A stretch of DNA of 64,000 nt. Origin: a virus. Shown here in pieces: positions 35,008 to 43,254 of this stretch (its first letter is position 1; each line of letters opens with the position of its first letter). Below the pieces are notes generated by a model. That model saw only the letters and a program-made list of their open reading frames with translations. It did no database searches and was not told where the DNA came from. The translations under genes and the position numbers were made by a program. The stretch is taken from positions 1 through 64,000 of IMG/VR virus record IMGVR_UViG_3300020052_000004. One strand, given 5' to 3'.

Positions 35008-36352
35008 GGAATTTTGCAGAAAAGTTTCTCCTTTCCTGAAGTCTGAGTACTTCACGGATCATTTTGAGAATGTTGTATTCAACACATTGCAGGACTTTTT
35101 TGCAAAGTACAATAAGCCTGCAAGCATGGATATCTTAAAGATCCAGATTCGTGATATTGAAAAACTAAACGGAGATCAAGTCGATAGTATCGATACATAC
35201 ATCGACAATCTAAACTTTCGTACTGATAACATGGAATGGTTAGTTGAGACCAGTGAAAAGTTCTGTAAAGATCGTGCAGTATACAACGCGATTCTAGATT
35301 CAATTAGTATCATCGATGGCAAAGATACTAAGACTAGTAAGGATGCAATTCCTTCTATCTTGTCCGATGCATTGGCGGTATCATTCGACTCTGCTATCGG
35401 CCACGATTACATTGAAGACTTTGAATCTCGATATGATTTTTATACTCGTGTAGAAGAGAAGGTTGCATTTGATATTGATCTATTGAATAAGATTACTAAG
35501 GGTGGTTTATCTCGCAAAACACTTAATGTAATTCTTGCTGGCACTGGCGTTGGTAAGTCATTGGCTATGTGTCATATGGCTGCATCAACTCTAATGCAAG
35601 GATTGAATGTATTGTATATTACAATGGAAATGGCAGAAGAACGTATCGCAGAACGTATTGATGCAAACCTTATGAATATGACCATGGAAGAAATGGCAAC
35701 GGTTGATAAGGACATCTACGAGACTCGATTCGAACGTGTCGCCAAGAAGACCCGCGGTAAACTAATCATCAAGGAATATCCAACTGCATCTGCACACACT
35801 GGTCACTTCCAAGCTTTGATCGAAGAGTTGAAGATGAAACGTAACTTTCTCCCCGATATGATTATCATTGATTACTTGAACATCTGTACTTCTTCTCGAA
35901 TCAAGCAAGGTGCTAACGTTAACTCTTACACATATATTAAATCGATTGCTGAAGAAATCCGTGGTATGGCTGTTAAGTATAATGTTCCTATTTTATCAGC
36001 AACACAAACTACTCGAGGCGGCTATGACAACACGGATGTGGGACTTACTGATACTTCTGAATCTTTCGGATTGCCTGCTACTGTCGATTTTATGTTTGCT
36101 CTTATTTCAACGGAGGAGCTCGAAAACCTGGGTCAACTTATGGTTAAGCAGCTTAAAAATCGTTACAATGATCCTTCTTATTACAAGCGCTTTGTTATCG
36201 GCGTGGATCGTTCTCGGATGAAATTATTCGATGTCGAAGATTCTGCACAAAAGAATATCTCAGATTCTGGACAAGTAAACGATACACCAATCTTCGACAA
36301 GTCAGATTTTGGACAAAGAATGAAGTCAGTAGGCGAGGGATTTAAATATTAA
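34955..36352 (+). CDS. 41: Replicative helicase gp41 (DnaB-type)
   Basis: A 465-residue hexameric 5'-3' helicase. The N-terminal domain has QQTILSNLIHNEEF. The RecA-like domain shows Walker A AGTGVGKSLAM (about 194-204), Walker B DMIIIDYLN and the SATQTTRGGYDNTDVGLTDTS segment. T4 gp41 is 475 residues. Two adjacent ATGs (34955, 34958) could start it. The primase gp61 is not next to it; see 36997. Confidence 0.95.
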   Translation: MMTTSVQQTILSNLIHNEEFCRKVSPFLKSEYFTDHFENVVFNTLQDFFAKYNKPASMDILKIQIRDIEKLNGDQVDSIDTYIDNLNFRTDNMEWLVETSEKFCKDRAVYNAILDSISIIDGKDTKTSKDAIPSILSDALAVSFDSAIGHDYIEDFESRYDFYTRVEEKVAFDIDLLNKITKGGLSRKTLNVILAGTGVGKSLAMCHMAASTLMQGLNVLYITMEMAEERIAERIDANLMNMTMEEMATVDKDIYETRFERVAKKTRGKLIIKEYPTASAHTGHFQALIEELKMKRNFLPDMIIIDYLNICTSSRIKQGANVNSYTYIKSIAEEIRGMAVKYNVPILSATQTTRGGYDNTDVGLTDTSESFGLPATVDFMFALISTEELENLGQLMVKQLKNRYNDPSYYKRFVIGVDRSRMKLFDVEDSAQKNISDSGQVNDTPIFDKSDFGQRMKSVGEGFKY

Positions 36353-36355
36353 ATG

Positions 36356-36364
36356 TGGTATAAT
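36356..36364 (+). promoter_or_regulatory. Extended -10 promoter after gp41
   Basis: TGGTATAAT four bases after the gp41 stop; AAAGGAG follows and the next ATG is at 36384. Confidence 0.6.
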
Positions 36365-36383
36365 ATATCTAAAGGAGATTGAT

Positions 36384-36581
36384 ATGGGACCAGTGAGTGG
36401 ATATTTCTCAGAACCAGGTACGTTAAACAGGACTAGCGAAGTCTTCGATAACATGGATGGTTCATATGTTGTTATGATGTATGAAGGAACTGATCTTCGC
36501 GAAGAGCGAATCATTGAAGGACATACATTGGATTATGCAGAAGACTGCGCAGAAAATTGGGTATTAGGAGTTATTAAATGA
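36384..36581 (+). CDS. Unknown 65-residue acidic protein
   Basis: Starts GPVSGYFSEPGTLNRTSEVF and has NMDGSYVVMMYEGTDLREERII, probably a small beta/alpha fold. It has its own promoter and AAAGGAG site, and overlaps the MazG-like gene by four bases. Not recognised. Confidence 0.55.
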   Translation: MGPVSGYFSEPGTLNRTSEVFDNMDGSYVVMMYEGTDLREERIIEGHTLDYAEDCAENWVLGVIK

Positions 36582-37000
36582 GTGTGAATTTGATTGAAGA
36601 TATGGCGCATATGCACGACCACTATGGAGTACATACTGCAATTGAGAAGTTAACTGCAGAACAGTTAAAAACGTTCCTTAAATTTCGTATTGACTTTTTG
36701 CAAGAAGAGTTGGATGAGATGAATAAGGCTTATAATGAGGGCGGTGAAAGTGCAGCTGATGATACAGTTGATGCTTTGATTGATTTGGCTGTGGTTGCAT
36801 TGGGTACACTTGATGCATTCCGAGTGAATGGTTATGAAGCATGGAACCGTGTTTATAAAGCAAATATGTCCAAAGTTGTTGGTATTAAAGAAAGTCGTCC
36901 TAATCCTCTAGGACTTCCAGACTTGATCAAGCCAGAAGGTTGGACTGCTCCGACTCATGTAGATAATGTTGGTTTATTGGAACAGGTATTTACAAAATGA
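36578..37000 (+). CDS. MazG-like nucleotide pyrophosphohydrolase
   Basis: A 140-residue all-alpha NTP pyrophosphatase. The metal-binding pattern is FLQEELDEM (ExxE, about 46-50) with DDTVDALIDLAVVALGTLDAF (ExxD-type second part, about 71-82), then NGYEAWNRVYKANMSKV, typical of phage MazG-like proteins. It would hydrolyse a (d)NTP to the monophosphate. Since the downstream operon encodes dCMP hydroxymethylase, it might supply dCMP from dCTP as T4 gp56 does; that is inference. Coupled by ATGA on both sides. Confidence 0.7.
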   Translation: MSVNLIEDMAHMHDHYGVHTAIEKLTAEQLKTFLKFRIDFLQEELDEMNKAYNEGGESAADDTVDALIDLAVVALGTLDAFRVNGYEAWNRVYKANMSKVVGIKESRPNPLGLPDLIKPEGWTAPTHVDNVGLLEQVFTK

Positions 37001-37968
37001 TTGGTTTCACGGTTTTCAAATCTATCTTTGATAACAAGACTGACGTAAGTGTCGACTTTGATAGCTTCGATAAGTTTGAAACTGCTTTATACCACTTGGC
37101 AACTAAGCCAGGTTATAAAGCACGGAAAGGCGAGTATACCCCGAAAGGGGTTACTCCTTCTCCGCTGATATCTCCTGCAGTTTACAAAGAAGGAACCACC
37201 CGCGCCAACGCTAATGTAATTAAGTGGGCAGGTTGGGCCGCGGTAGATGTCGACCAAGCAGTGTTTGAGGGAAATCTAAAAGACGAGTTGCAGAAACGTT
37301 ATGGTAACTGGCGTTATGTTTGTTATTCTACCGCCAGTAGTACGAATGAGCATCCTAAGTTTAGACTCGTCTTCCCTCTCTCCAGAGATATTCAGTCGAA
37401 TGAAATCCGTCACTTCTGGTTTGCACTCAATACAGAACTTGAGTCAATTGGAGATCTACAAACAAAAGATCTTAGTAGAATGTATTATGTTCCTGCTAAG
37501 TATCCTAATGCCAATAATTTCATTTTTAGTAATCCTGGCACTAATATTGAAGTAGATAGTCTTTTAGCAAAGCACGAGTATACGGAACGTACTGGAGATT
37601 CTTTCATGGATCGTCTACCAGAGTCTATGCAGAAAGAAGTGGTTGCATATCGCCAGAATAAACTTCGCGAGAGTTCACGAAGTTTCCATTGGACTTCATA
37701 CTCAGATTGCCCATTCATTAATCATCGTTTGATCGGTGATTATAAGGCAATTGCACGTACCGATGGTTCTGGTAGATACTCTATGATTTACAAGATCATG
37801 ACGTCGATTGCATGTAATGCGGTTCGTCAAGGTTATGCAATCACAGAGTCTGAAATCTCCCAATTGATCCTCCAGTTAGATCGTGAGACCAGTAATATAT
37901 ACCAAAAACGACCATTGACCACAGAAGCTTCCAGAGCCATAGAATACGCATACAAAACTGCAATGTAA
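36997..37968 (+). CDS. Putative archaeo-eukaryotic-type (PrimPol) primase
   Basis: A 323-residue protein. Residues about 70-175 have KWAGWAAVDVDQ (DxD, about 85-87), CYSTASSTNEHPKFRLVFPL (a Ser/His-Arg motif, about 110-128) and DLSRMYYVPAKYPN, the layout of AEP/PrimPol catalytic domains. The C-terminal third is helical (YSMIYKIMTSIACNAVRQGYA), like a PriCT-type domain. It is unlike T4 gp61, a DnaG-type primase, and no gp61 is seen in the window. Position after gp41 and MazG suggests a primase role. Moderately sure of fold, less of function. Confidence 0.55.
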   Translation: MIGFTVFKSIFDNKTDVSVDFDSFDKFETALYHLATKPGYKARKGEYTPKGVTPSPLISPAVYKEGTTRANANVIKWAGWAAVDVDQAVFEGNLKDELQKRYGNWRYVCYSTASSTNEHPKFRLVFPLSRDIQSNEIRHFWFALNTELESIGDLQTKDLSRMYYVPAKYPNANNFIFSNPGTNIEVDSLLAKHEYTERTGDSFMDRLPESMQKEVVAYRQNKLRESSRSFHWTSYSDCPFINHRLIGDYKAIARTDGSGRYSMIYKIMTSIACNAVRQGYAITESEISQLILQLDRETSNIYQKRPLTTEASRAIEYAYKTAM

Positions 37969-38012
37969 TACTTTAGTACTATATGTACAACAATTCGAAC
38001 TTATAGTATAAT
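37966..38012 (+). promoter_or_regulatory. Promoter module D
   Basis: TAATACTTTAGTACTATA, TGTACA (37984-37989), 17 bases, TATAAT (38007-38012). The next ATG (38019) falls at the expected transcription start. Confidence 0.75.
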
Positions 38013-38018
38013 ATACCT

Positions 38019-38282
38019 ATGATTGACCAAAACAAAGCTGAACAAATCCTCCAAGCACTATTCGACCATGAAGTTATGAGTGAACACGATTTAGAAAATT
38101 TATCGTTTCTATTATCGTCTTCAGAAGAAACTTTATTAGATTGGTATAGCAAAGTGGATGAAGAAGACTTACGCTATGCTAGCACTATTTTGAATATTGC
38201 CCATAACTTCTTTAGCGACAATGCCGTGGCGATCGATACTACACAAGCAAATCAGATTTTGAAAAAGTATATGTATGATTGA
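38019..38282 (+). CDS. Unknown 87-residue protein, possibly leaderless
   Basis: An acidic helical protein (QNKAEQILQALFDHEVMSEHD ... QANQILKKYMYD). Its ATG is seven bases after the -10 box of module D, so its mRNA may lack a 5' leader; no ribosome site is possible in that layout. It overlaps the next gene by eight bases and heads the operon that leads to the dCMP hydroxymethylase. Function unknown. Confidence 0.55.
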   Translation: MIDQNKAEQILQALFDHEVMSEHDLENLSFLLSSSEETLLDWYSKVDEEDLRYASTILNIAHNFFSDNAVAIDTTQANQILKKYMYD

Positions 38283-38829
38283 AATTGCGCAAAAGCTAAA
38301 AGACTCCGGAACAGTACGGATCCCCAAAGAAGAGATAGAAGACGATATAGCCTCAATGGCTGTGGCGATCTTTAGTCGTGGTGCAGATTCTAGAACGCAA
38401 GAAGAAGTCTTCCGAGACTGTAAACGTATTGCGATCGAGTTTGCTTTAGTAAAAGTTCTAGGCGGTGAACGTAACCCCAAAGAGTTTAACTTTAGAGACA
38501 AAGACTCGTATATTTGGGACGTTAAGGTTGACGGTAAGAAGTTTGAAGTAAAGCGACATAAAACCGGCGCTAAATACTTTACCTACTCTGGCAAGAAAAT
38601 CGGCACATACATCAAAAACTGTATGGACATTGATTATCTAGTCACGGCTTATATGGATGAATCGGATGATAACTATATTATCGACTTTGCCATGATTGTG
38701 GATTCGAAGAAGTTTGAATTCTATTTTCAGAAAAGTCAGTATAATAGTTCATACTATTACGATCATCGTATAGCGACCAAAACCGGCGATTGTGTAGCCT
38801 TTGGTCTAAGAGATGCAACAATTTATTAA
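38275..38829 (+). CDS. PD-(D/E)XK nuclease-like protein
   Basis: A 184-residue protein with the nuclease-type pattern WDVKVDGKKFEVKRHK: D82 and E91-V-K93 sit on the expected strands, and a helix with E45 or E55 precedes them. This suggests a metal-dependent endonuclease. In an operon for modified cytosine it might attack unmodified (host) DNA, but no target is visible. Overlaps the preceding gene. Alternative: an inactive relative with a binding role. Confidence 0.5.
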   Translation: MIEIAQKLKDSGTVRIPKEEIEDDIASMAVAIFSRGADSRTQEEVFRDCKRIAIEFALVKVLGGERNPKEFNFRDKDSYIWDVKVDGKKFEVKRHKTGAKYFTYSGKKIGTYIKNCMDIDYLVTAYMDESDDNYIIDFAMIVDSKKFEFYFQKSQYNSSYYYDHRIATKTGDCVAFGLRDATIY

Positions 38830-38838
38830 GAGGTGAAC

Positions 38839-39195
38839 ATGACACAATATACACGAGCATCAGCAAATATTCTTCTTGAGGCAGCAGAACTTCAAGAACG
38901 TAAAGGATTAGATTATAATAATCCCAATTCCTCAGTACAACAAGCAGACTATTATCCGCGTGGAGTGTGGTCTGTTATGGATATTATTAACGCTAAATAT
39001 CTTCGCATGGTATCTGTTCTAGAGACTATGGAACAAGGCGGGAAAGCTAACTTTGAATCTATTGAAGATTCTGCATTAGATTTGATTAATTATGCATCGT
39101 TCCTTGCAGCATATATGCGTGGGCAGATTCCAGGTCAAGATGTGTCAAAGAAAGATATATTTGGCCGCAAAGTGATTAAAGGAGAAAATAAATGA
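38839..39195 (+). CDS. Nucleotide-modification-associated (DUF1599/Nmad1-like) protein
   Basis: A 118-residue helical protein with RKGLDYNNPNSSVQQADYYP, GVWSVMDIINAKYLRMVSVL and ESIEDSALDLINYASFLAAYM. This follows the DUF1599 family pattern (K..RM..., E..ED...DLINY), found in phages near thymidylate-synthase-family genes. Here it is coupled by ATGA to the hydroxymethylase. It may bind or hydrolyse a nucleotide. ATG 38839 is chosen because AGAGGTG is its ribosome site. Confidence 0.55.
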   Translation: MTQYTRASANILLEAAELQERKGLDYNNPNSSVQQADYYPRGVWSVMDIINAKYLRMVSVLETMEQGGKANFESIEDSALDLINYASFLAAYMRGQIPGQDVSKKDIFGRKVIKGENK

Positions 39196-39869
39196 TTCGA
39201 GTAGAAGATATACGTACAGAATTTAATAATGCATTACTTGCAGAACAATTTACAGTAGATCGTAATACAGGAGTTCGAACGATTGAGTTGTTGAATGCAA
39301 CCTTTATTGCAGATGAAGATAAAATTTTTGGTACAGTCAATCAAGAATACGTAGAAAAAGAACTGAGCTGGTATCGTTCAATGTCTCTCAATGTTAATGA
39401 CATTGAAGGCGGACCACCTGCCGTATGGGCGCAAGTTGCAGATCCAGACGGATTTATTAATTCTAACTATGGATGGTGTATTTACTCTGAAGAGAATGGT
39501 TATCAGTTTAAACATGTGTTAGAAGAATTAGCACGTGATCCCAATTCTCGACGTGCTAATATGATCTATACTCGTCCTTCAATGCATACTGATTATAATA
39601 AGAACGGTATGTCCGATTTCATGTGCACAAATAACGTACAATATGTTCTTCGGAATGGCCAACTGCATGCGATGGTGTATATGCGCAGTAACGATGCAAT
39701 TTACGGTTATAAGAATGACTACGCATGGCAAAAGTTTGTACAAGCCCAATTGTTAATCGGACTTAATGCACGAACTTCGTCATCATATGGTTTAGGCCGT
39801 ATTATGTGGAATGCTGGTTCTCTGCACATATATGATCGCCACTGGCACTTGATTAAAAAAGAAGCATGA
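39192..39869 (+). CDS. 42: dCMP hydroxymethylase, T4 gp42-type
   Basis: A 225-residue thymidylate-synthase-fold enzyme making 5-hydroxymethyl-dCMP. Similarity to T4 gp42 (246 residues) is strong over INSNYGWCIYSEENGY, DPNSRRANMIYTRPSM, GMSDFMCTNNVQY and MRSNDAIYGYKNDYAWQKF. The catalytic cysteine is C145 (T4 C148). D176 (T4 D179) replaces the asparagine that gives thymidylate synthases their dUMP preference, so cytosine is the expected base. The C-terminal extension of T4 is missing. It is coupled by ATGA on both sides. The phage probably carries a modified cytosine. Confidence 0.93.
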   Translation: MIRVEDIRTEFNNALLAEQFTVDRNTGVRTIELLNATFIADEDKIFGTVNQEYVEKELSWYRSMSLNVNDIEGGPPAVWAQVADPDGFINSNYGWCIYSEENGYQFKHVLEELARDPNSRRANMIYTRPSMHTDYNKNGMSDFMCTNNVQYVLRNGQLHAMVYMRSNDAIYGYKNDYAWQKFVQAQLLIGLNARTSSSYGLGRIMWNAGSLHIYDRHWHLIKKEA

Positions 39870-40321
39870 ATTCGAAACGACAAACAAATAAATGGAATAA
39901 CAGATATATTTCATTAGCCAAGGAAATTTCTGCTTGGAGTAAAGATCCAAGCAGAAAGATTGGTGCAGTTGCAATTGGAGAAAAGGGACAAGTTTTGTCT
40001 CAGGGATATAACGGATTTCCCCGTGGAATATTTGATTATGAATCTCGGTACTCGAACAGAGAGACTAAATATCAATACGTAGTTCACGCTGAAATGAATT
40101 GCATTTATAATGCAACTTATAACGGAGTATCTTTGGCAGACTCTTCTCTTTTTGTGTGGGGATTGCCTGCATGTTCTGAGTGTGCTAAAGGGATCATTCA
40201 AGTAGGTATTAAGAAAGTTTACTGGTCTACTGATGAAGTGATTCCTGATATATGGGAAAAATCGTTAAAGCTTTCTGAAAATATGTTTAAAGAATCAGGC
40301 GTAGATATTATTAAGTTATGA
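39866..40321 (+). CDS. cd: dCMP deaminase
   Basis: A 151-residue zinc cytidine-deaminase-fold enzyme converting dCMP to dUMP. Zinc and proton-transfer residues lie in VVHAEMNCIYNA (HAE) and LPACSECAKGII (CxxC). DPSRKIGAVAI and QGYNGFPRGI are also typical. It feeds ThyX (54870) with dUMP while competing with gp42 for dCMP, so placing both in one operon balances thymine and hydroxymethylcytosine. Overlaps neighbours by four bases. Confidence 0.93.
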   Translation: MNSKRQTNKWNNRYISLAKEISAWSKDPSRKIGAVAIGEKGQVLSQGYNGFPRGIFDYESRYSNRETKYQYVVHAEMNCIYNATYNGVSLADSSLFVWGLPACSECAKGIIQVGIKKVYWSTDEVIPDIWEKSLKLSENMFKESGVDIIKL

Positions 40322-41469
40322 ACATTGAACCAACCAAACATTATGAAGAGTATCTGCGATACTTTGAGTTAGCCACTAAACAACAAGAACTTTGTAACTT
40401 TGGTTGGTTACCTCATAGTGAGTCGAACATGGGTGATAGCCTAATGGAAAACGTTGAGCTATACGATGTGGTAGAACGTAAGTACGCAGGATTCTCTCAG
40501 ATCATCAACGATTGCTTTTACGGTTGGACTGAAGAACACCCATACTGGAAAAAGATGGAAAGTGGCAATGCCACCATCCAACGTCAAATTGTTGCTAAAG
40601 ACTGGACTGGAAAACATTCAGACTTTAAATTGGCGGAATGGCTCTATCTATTCATTTTACATCGTGTAACTGGTTCTGCAATTAACTACGCAACTAAACC
40701 ATCAGGCTATCATAATACTATTATTTTCCATCTTCATGAATGTCGGACCATTGAAGATATGACGAGGATCGTGAGGATCTATCACAAGCCTTTCTATACT
40801 TCGGTTGGATACCAGTTTCCGGCATTCCCTAAACCACCAGAAGGTGGTGATTACAAACGAGGCGGTGATTACTACCTCTGTGAATATGCTCCACGACTTG
40901 CACGTGAAATGGCTGAATGGTTGGAAAAAGGTGGTAAGCGAGATCTACGTGAACTAGGTGGGTTTATGCTCGATTGGAATAAGAAGAATGGTTTGCGCCA
41001 ATACTTCTTTCAGTACGCAGCAACAGTTGCAGATATTGCCGATTGGTTCCCTCAGTATGTAAATCGCGACTCTATGTTCTACTACGGAACCAATGCTCGT
41101 GAATGTATTTCTTATTTGGCAACTCCAACCAAGAAGATGAATCAGGACCAATTCCTTGATGAGGTCATGCAACAAATCTACTTGGATACAGGATCGTTTC
41201 CATATAATGCAGAAGACGTGTGTTGTGATTACATCCGATGGGTAGAGAACTATATTCGACCTGGAGCAGCGTATAACCATTTGGACTTTGATAAGGTGTG
41301 GTCTTCATGCAAGATTAAAGATCATCCATTTGGTAGACAAGAGGCTATGTTACAATTAGGATTGGTAGATACATTCAATGGTATCACTAAACACCCATCC
41401 GATGATTATATTATTAAGAAGGCCGGTTTAACGGTAGAAGAATACAAAGCAAAATGTCAAAGCCTGTAA
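40318..41469 (+). CDS. Possible DNA base hypermodification protein (aGPT-Pplase-like)
   Basis: A 383-residue helical protein. Segments such as WLYLFILHRVTGSAINY, YHKPFYTSVGYQFPAFPKP, GGDYYLCEYAPRLA, FFQYAATVADIADWFPQYV and RDSMFYYGTNARECI recall the family annotated as alpha-glutamyl/putrescinyl-thymine pyrophosphorylase (putative base hypermodification). Those proteins act on a hydroxymethylated base in phage DNA. Here the partner is a hydroxymethylcytosine synthase. It is coupled by ATGA to dCMP deaminase and by overlap to the next gene. The family match is from memory and tentative. Confidence 0.45.
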   Translation: MNIEPTKHYEEYLRYFELATKQQELCNFGWLPHSESNMGDSLMENVELYDVVERKYAGFSQIINDCFYGWTEEHPYWKKMESGNATIQRQIVAKDWTGKHSDFKLAEWLYLFILHRVTGSAINYATKPSGYHNTIIFHLHECRTIEDMTRIVRIYHKPFYTSVGYQFPAFPKPPEGGDYKRGGDYYLCEYAPRLAREMAEWLEKGGKRDLRELGGFMLDWNKKNGLRQYFFQYAATVADIADWFPQYVNRDSMFYYGTNARECISYLATPTKKMNQDQFLDEVMQQIYLDTGSFPYNAEDVCCDYIRWVENYIRPGAAYNHLDFDKVWSSCKIKDHPFGRQEAMLQLGLVDTFNGITKHPSDDYIIKKAGLTVEEYKAKCQSL

Positions 41470-42449
41470 TTACAAATCCTATTAGCAATATTCCCAAGCT
41501 TGCAAACTCCCACGTACGGGGATGGTCACAGGTGTGGGCGGAACAGCTTAACGCTGAAGTGGATCATAAGTGTTCCACCAACATACTTAACGGATCGTTA
41601 GTGTACATCGAGCATGGTGTAAACTTTGGTGGAACACTTAATCTATTTGGCGGTGCGGGCCAAGATATTTTTGAGAAAATCGATCGTGTTATGCAATGTA
41701 AGAATGTTGTATCACTAGATTTCGACATGCCCAATTGGGGTGAACAACTGCGTAAACGTATCGGAAATGCAACTACATATGATGGAATCACTGAAAAGTG
41801 GTGTGATATGCTATCTAGTTGGTGTACATCAAACGTACCATCTCTAAAGCAAGAAAATATCGATTGGCTCAATGACATTTCGGTGGGTGACAGTCATACT
41901 CCTGCTTTTTCTCAGGCAAATGATGTGGTGTTACGTACTAACGGCAAAACATTGTTTGGTACATTAAAGAACGGTCTTAAGAATGAATTCCGTGGAATGA
42001 CACCTAAAGGACAGATCACATTTAGTCTTGGTTCCATTGATATCCGTCATCACTTGCTTCGTCATGACGATAATCTAGATAATATGATATCAGAGTATGT
42101 TGCACAAGGCCAGGAACTTGAGCGTGAATATGGGGTGGATGTATATTACGGAGCACCAGTGCCTGTCGAATATGAGGATAGGAAGCTTCCTAAGTCTGGA
42201 TATTTCAAAGGTACTCCATTTTTTGGATCACGTGATGATCGGATCCGACTTACGCTTAGGTTTATTGAACTACTAAATACACATAGTGGAAACAAGGTTA
42301 TAATGCCCCCAGAGGAGTGGTACCATATGGATGGTGAGAAGTATGCCAAGATGCATATGGAAGCCAGTTCTAGTGTTCATATATCGCCAGAGTATTATAG
42401 GCGATATAATTGGGGCAAACAAGACTCCCTCGAGGGGTTTTTCAATTAA
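41454..42449 (+). CDS. SGNH-hydrolase-like protein of the modification operon
   Basis: A 331-residue protein. SVGDSHTPAFS (about 141-151) fits block I (GDS) of SGNH/GDSL hydrolases, FSLGSIDIRHHLL (about 190-202) block III, and SSSVHISPEYY (about 311) the C-terminal histidine. These enzymes handle acyl or ester groups. It is the last gene of the operon, ends before a terminator, and overlaps the preceding gene by 16 bases, so a role in adding or removing a group on the modified base or its precursor is possible. Confidence 0.45.
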   Translation: MSKPVITNPISNIPKLANSHVRGWSQVWAEQLNAEVDHKCSTNILNGSLVYIEHGVNFGGTLNLFGGAGQDIFEKIDRVMQCKNVVSLDFDMPNWGEQLRKRIGNATTYDGITEKWCDMLSSWCTSNVPSLKQENIDWLNDISVGDSHTPAFSQANDVVLRTNGKTLFGTLKNGLKNEFRGMTPKGQITFSLGSIDIRHHLLRHDDNLDNMISEYVAQGQELEREYGVDVYYGAPVPVEYEDRKLPKSGYFKGTPFFGSRDDRIRLTLRFIELLNTHSGNKVIMPPEEWYHMDGEKYAKMHMEASSSVHISPEYYRRYNWGKQDSLEGFFN

Positions 42450-42453
42450 ACTC

Positions 42454-42477
42454 AGGGACCACTAGGTCCCTTTTTTT
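42454..42477 (+). terminator. Rho-independent terminator of the modification operon
   Basis: AGGGACC/GGTCCCT with an ACTA loop, followed by a T7 run. Confidence 0.88.
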
Positions 42478-42484
42478 ATAAATA
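42477..42484 (+). promoter_or_regulatory. Late promoter TATAAATA before the nuclease pair
   Basis: Exact late -10 box that begins at the last T of the terminator tract, 27 bases before the ATG at 42511. Confidence 0.7.
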
Positions 42485-42510
42485 GAATATAGTTATTATC
42501 GGAGTAATAT

Positions 42511-43254
42511 ATGGCCGCTCAACAAGGCTTCCAATACGAAATAAATGCAAGTAATATGCTTAAACCAATGGGCTTCGTGCCTAAATCGTTTAAGCCTGCA
42601 GGCGCTGGTCATGACCAGCCTGACTTAATGCTCTTGCATAAAAAGAAAGAAGCCGGGTGTGAGCTTAAGATTACTGCTGCATCAGCAGGTTCATTGGTCA
42701 TAAAATACGATTCTAAAGATAAGAGAAACCCTTGGAAGTTCGGTGATATTAAAGCCGACGAGGATGAGAAAAGGTTCATTGCTGATCTTGCTAAAGAGGT
42801 TAAGTTGTTTGACCTTATCAAAAAGCAATGGAAAGAAAAACCGTATAAAAGAGATAAAGACGTTGAATGGAATGCAACTGCTGGTAAGATGACTCCTAAA
42901 CAAAGATATGAAAGAGATCGTGATACCTTTGCCGATATCCGTGGTGAAATTCCTGCAACGAAAATAGAGCAGTATTATAATCGTAAAGATACACACTATG
43001 TCAATGTTGGCACGCATGGTTTCTATTTAATGGGAAAGGCAAACCCTCTGAAATTAAAAGGTGTTCCTACATTCGGTGCTTCTGCAAAGGCTACGTATAG
43101 AGCCCGTGTTCAATACAAGGGCTCTGGAAATTATCAGTTTACGTTTGAAATGCAATTTAGTATGAAATCTAAATCTCCATACAACATTGCTCCAGTTGAT
43201 GGAAAGAGCGTTACTATTTTAAAAGATAAATTAAACCTGGGATGTTTTGTATAA
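42511..43254 (+). CDS. PD-(D/E)XK nuclease-like late protein
   Basis: A 247-residue basic protein. GHDQPDLML (P37-D38) and CELKIT (E51-L-K53) form a clear PD...ExK motif, as in restriction- and resolvase-type nucleases. The rest has many lysines and a beta-rich C-terminus. It is expressed late and directly precedes another nuclease-like gene with a capsid-targeting leader. Its role could be in DNA packaging, DNA ejection or host DNA attack; I cannot choose. Confidence 0.55.
   Translation: MAAQQGFQYEINASNMLKPMGFVPKSFKPAGAGHDQPDLMLLHKKKEAGCELKITAASAGSLVIKYDSKDKRNPWKFGDIKADEDEKRFIADLAKEVKLFDLIKKQWKEKPYKRDKDVEWNATAGKMTPKQRYERDRDTFADIRGEIPATKIEQYYNRKDTHYVNVGTHGFYLMGKANPLKLKGVPTFGASAKATYRARVQYKGSGNYQFTFEMQFSMKSKSPYNIAPVDGKSVTILKDKLNLGCFV

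Noticed and set aside
39192-39869. Ordinary thymidylate synthase ThyA
   Set aside because: Similarity is closest to T4 gp42, the dCMP-selecting aspartate is present, and the phage has ThyX for dTMP.
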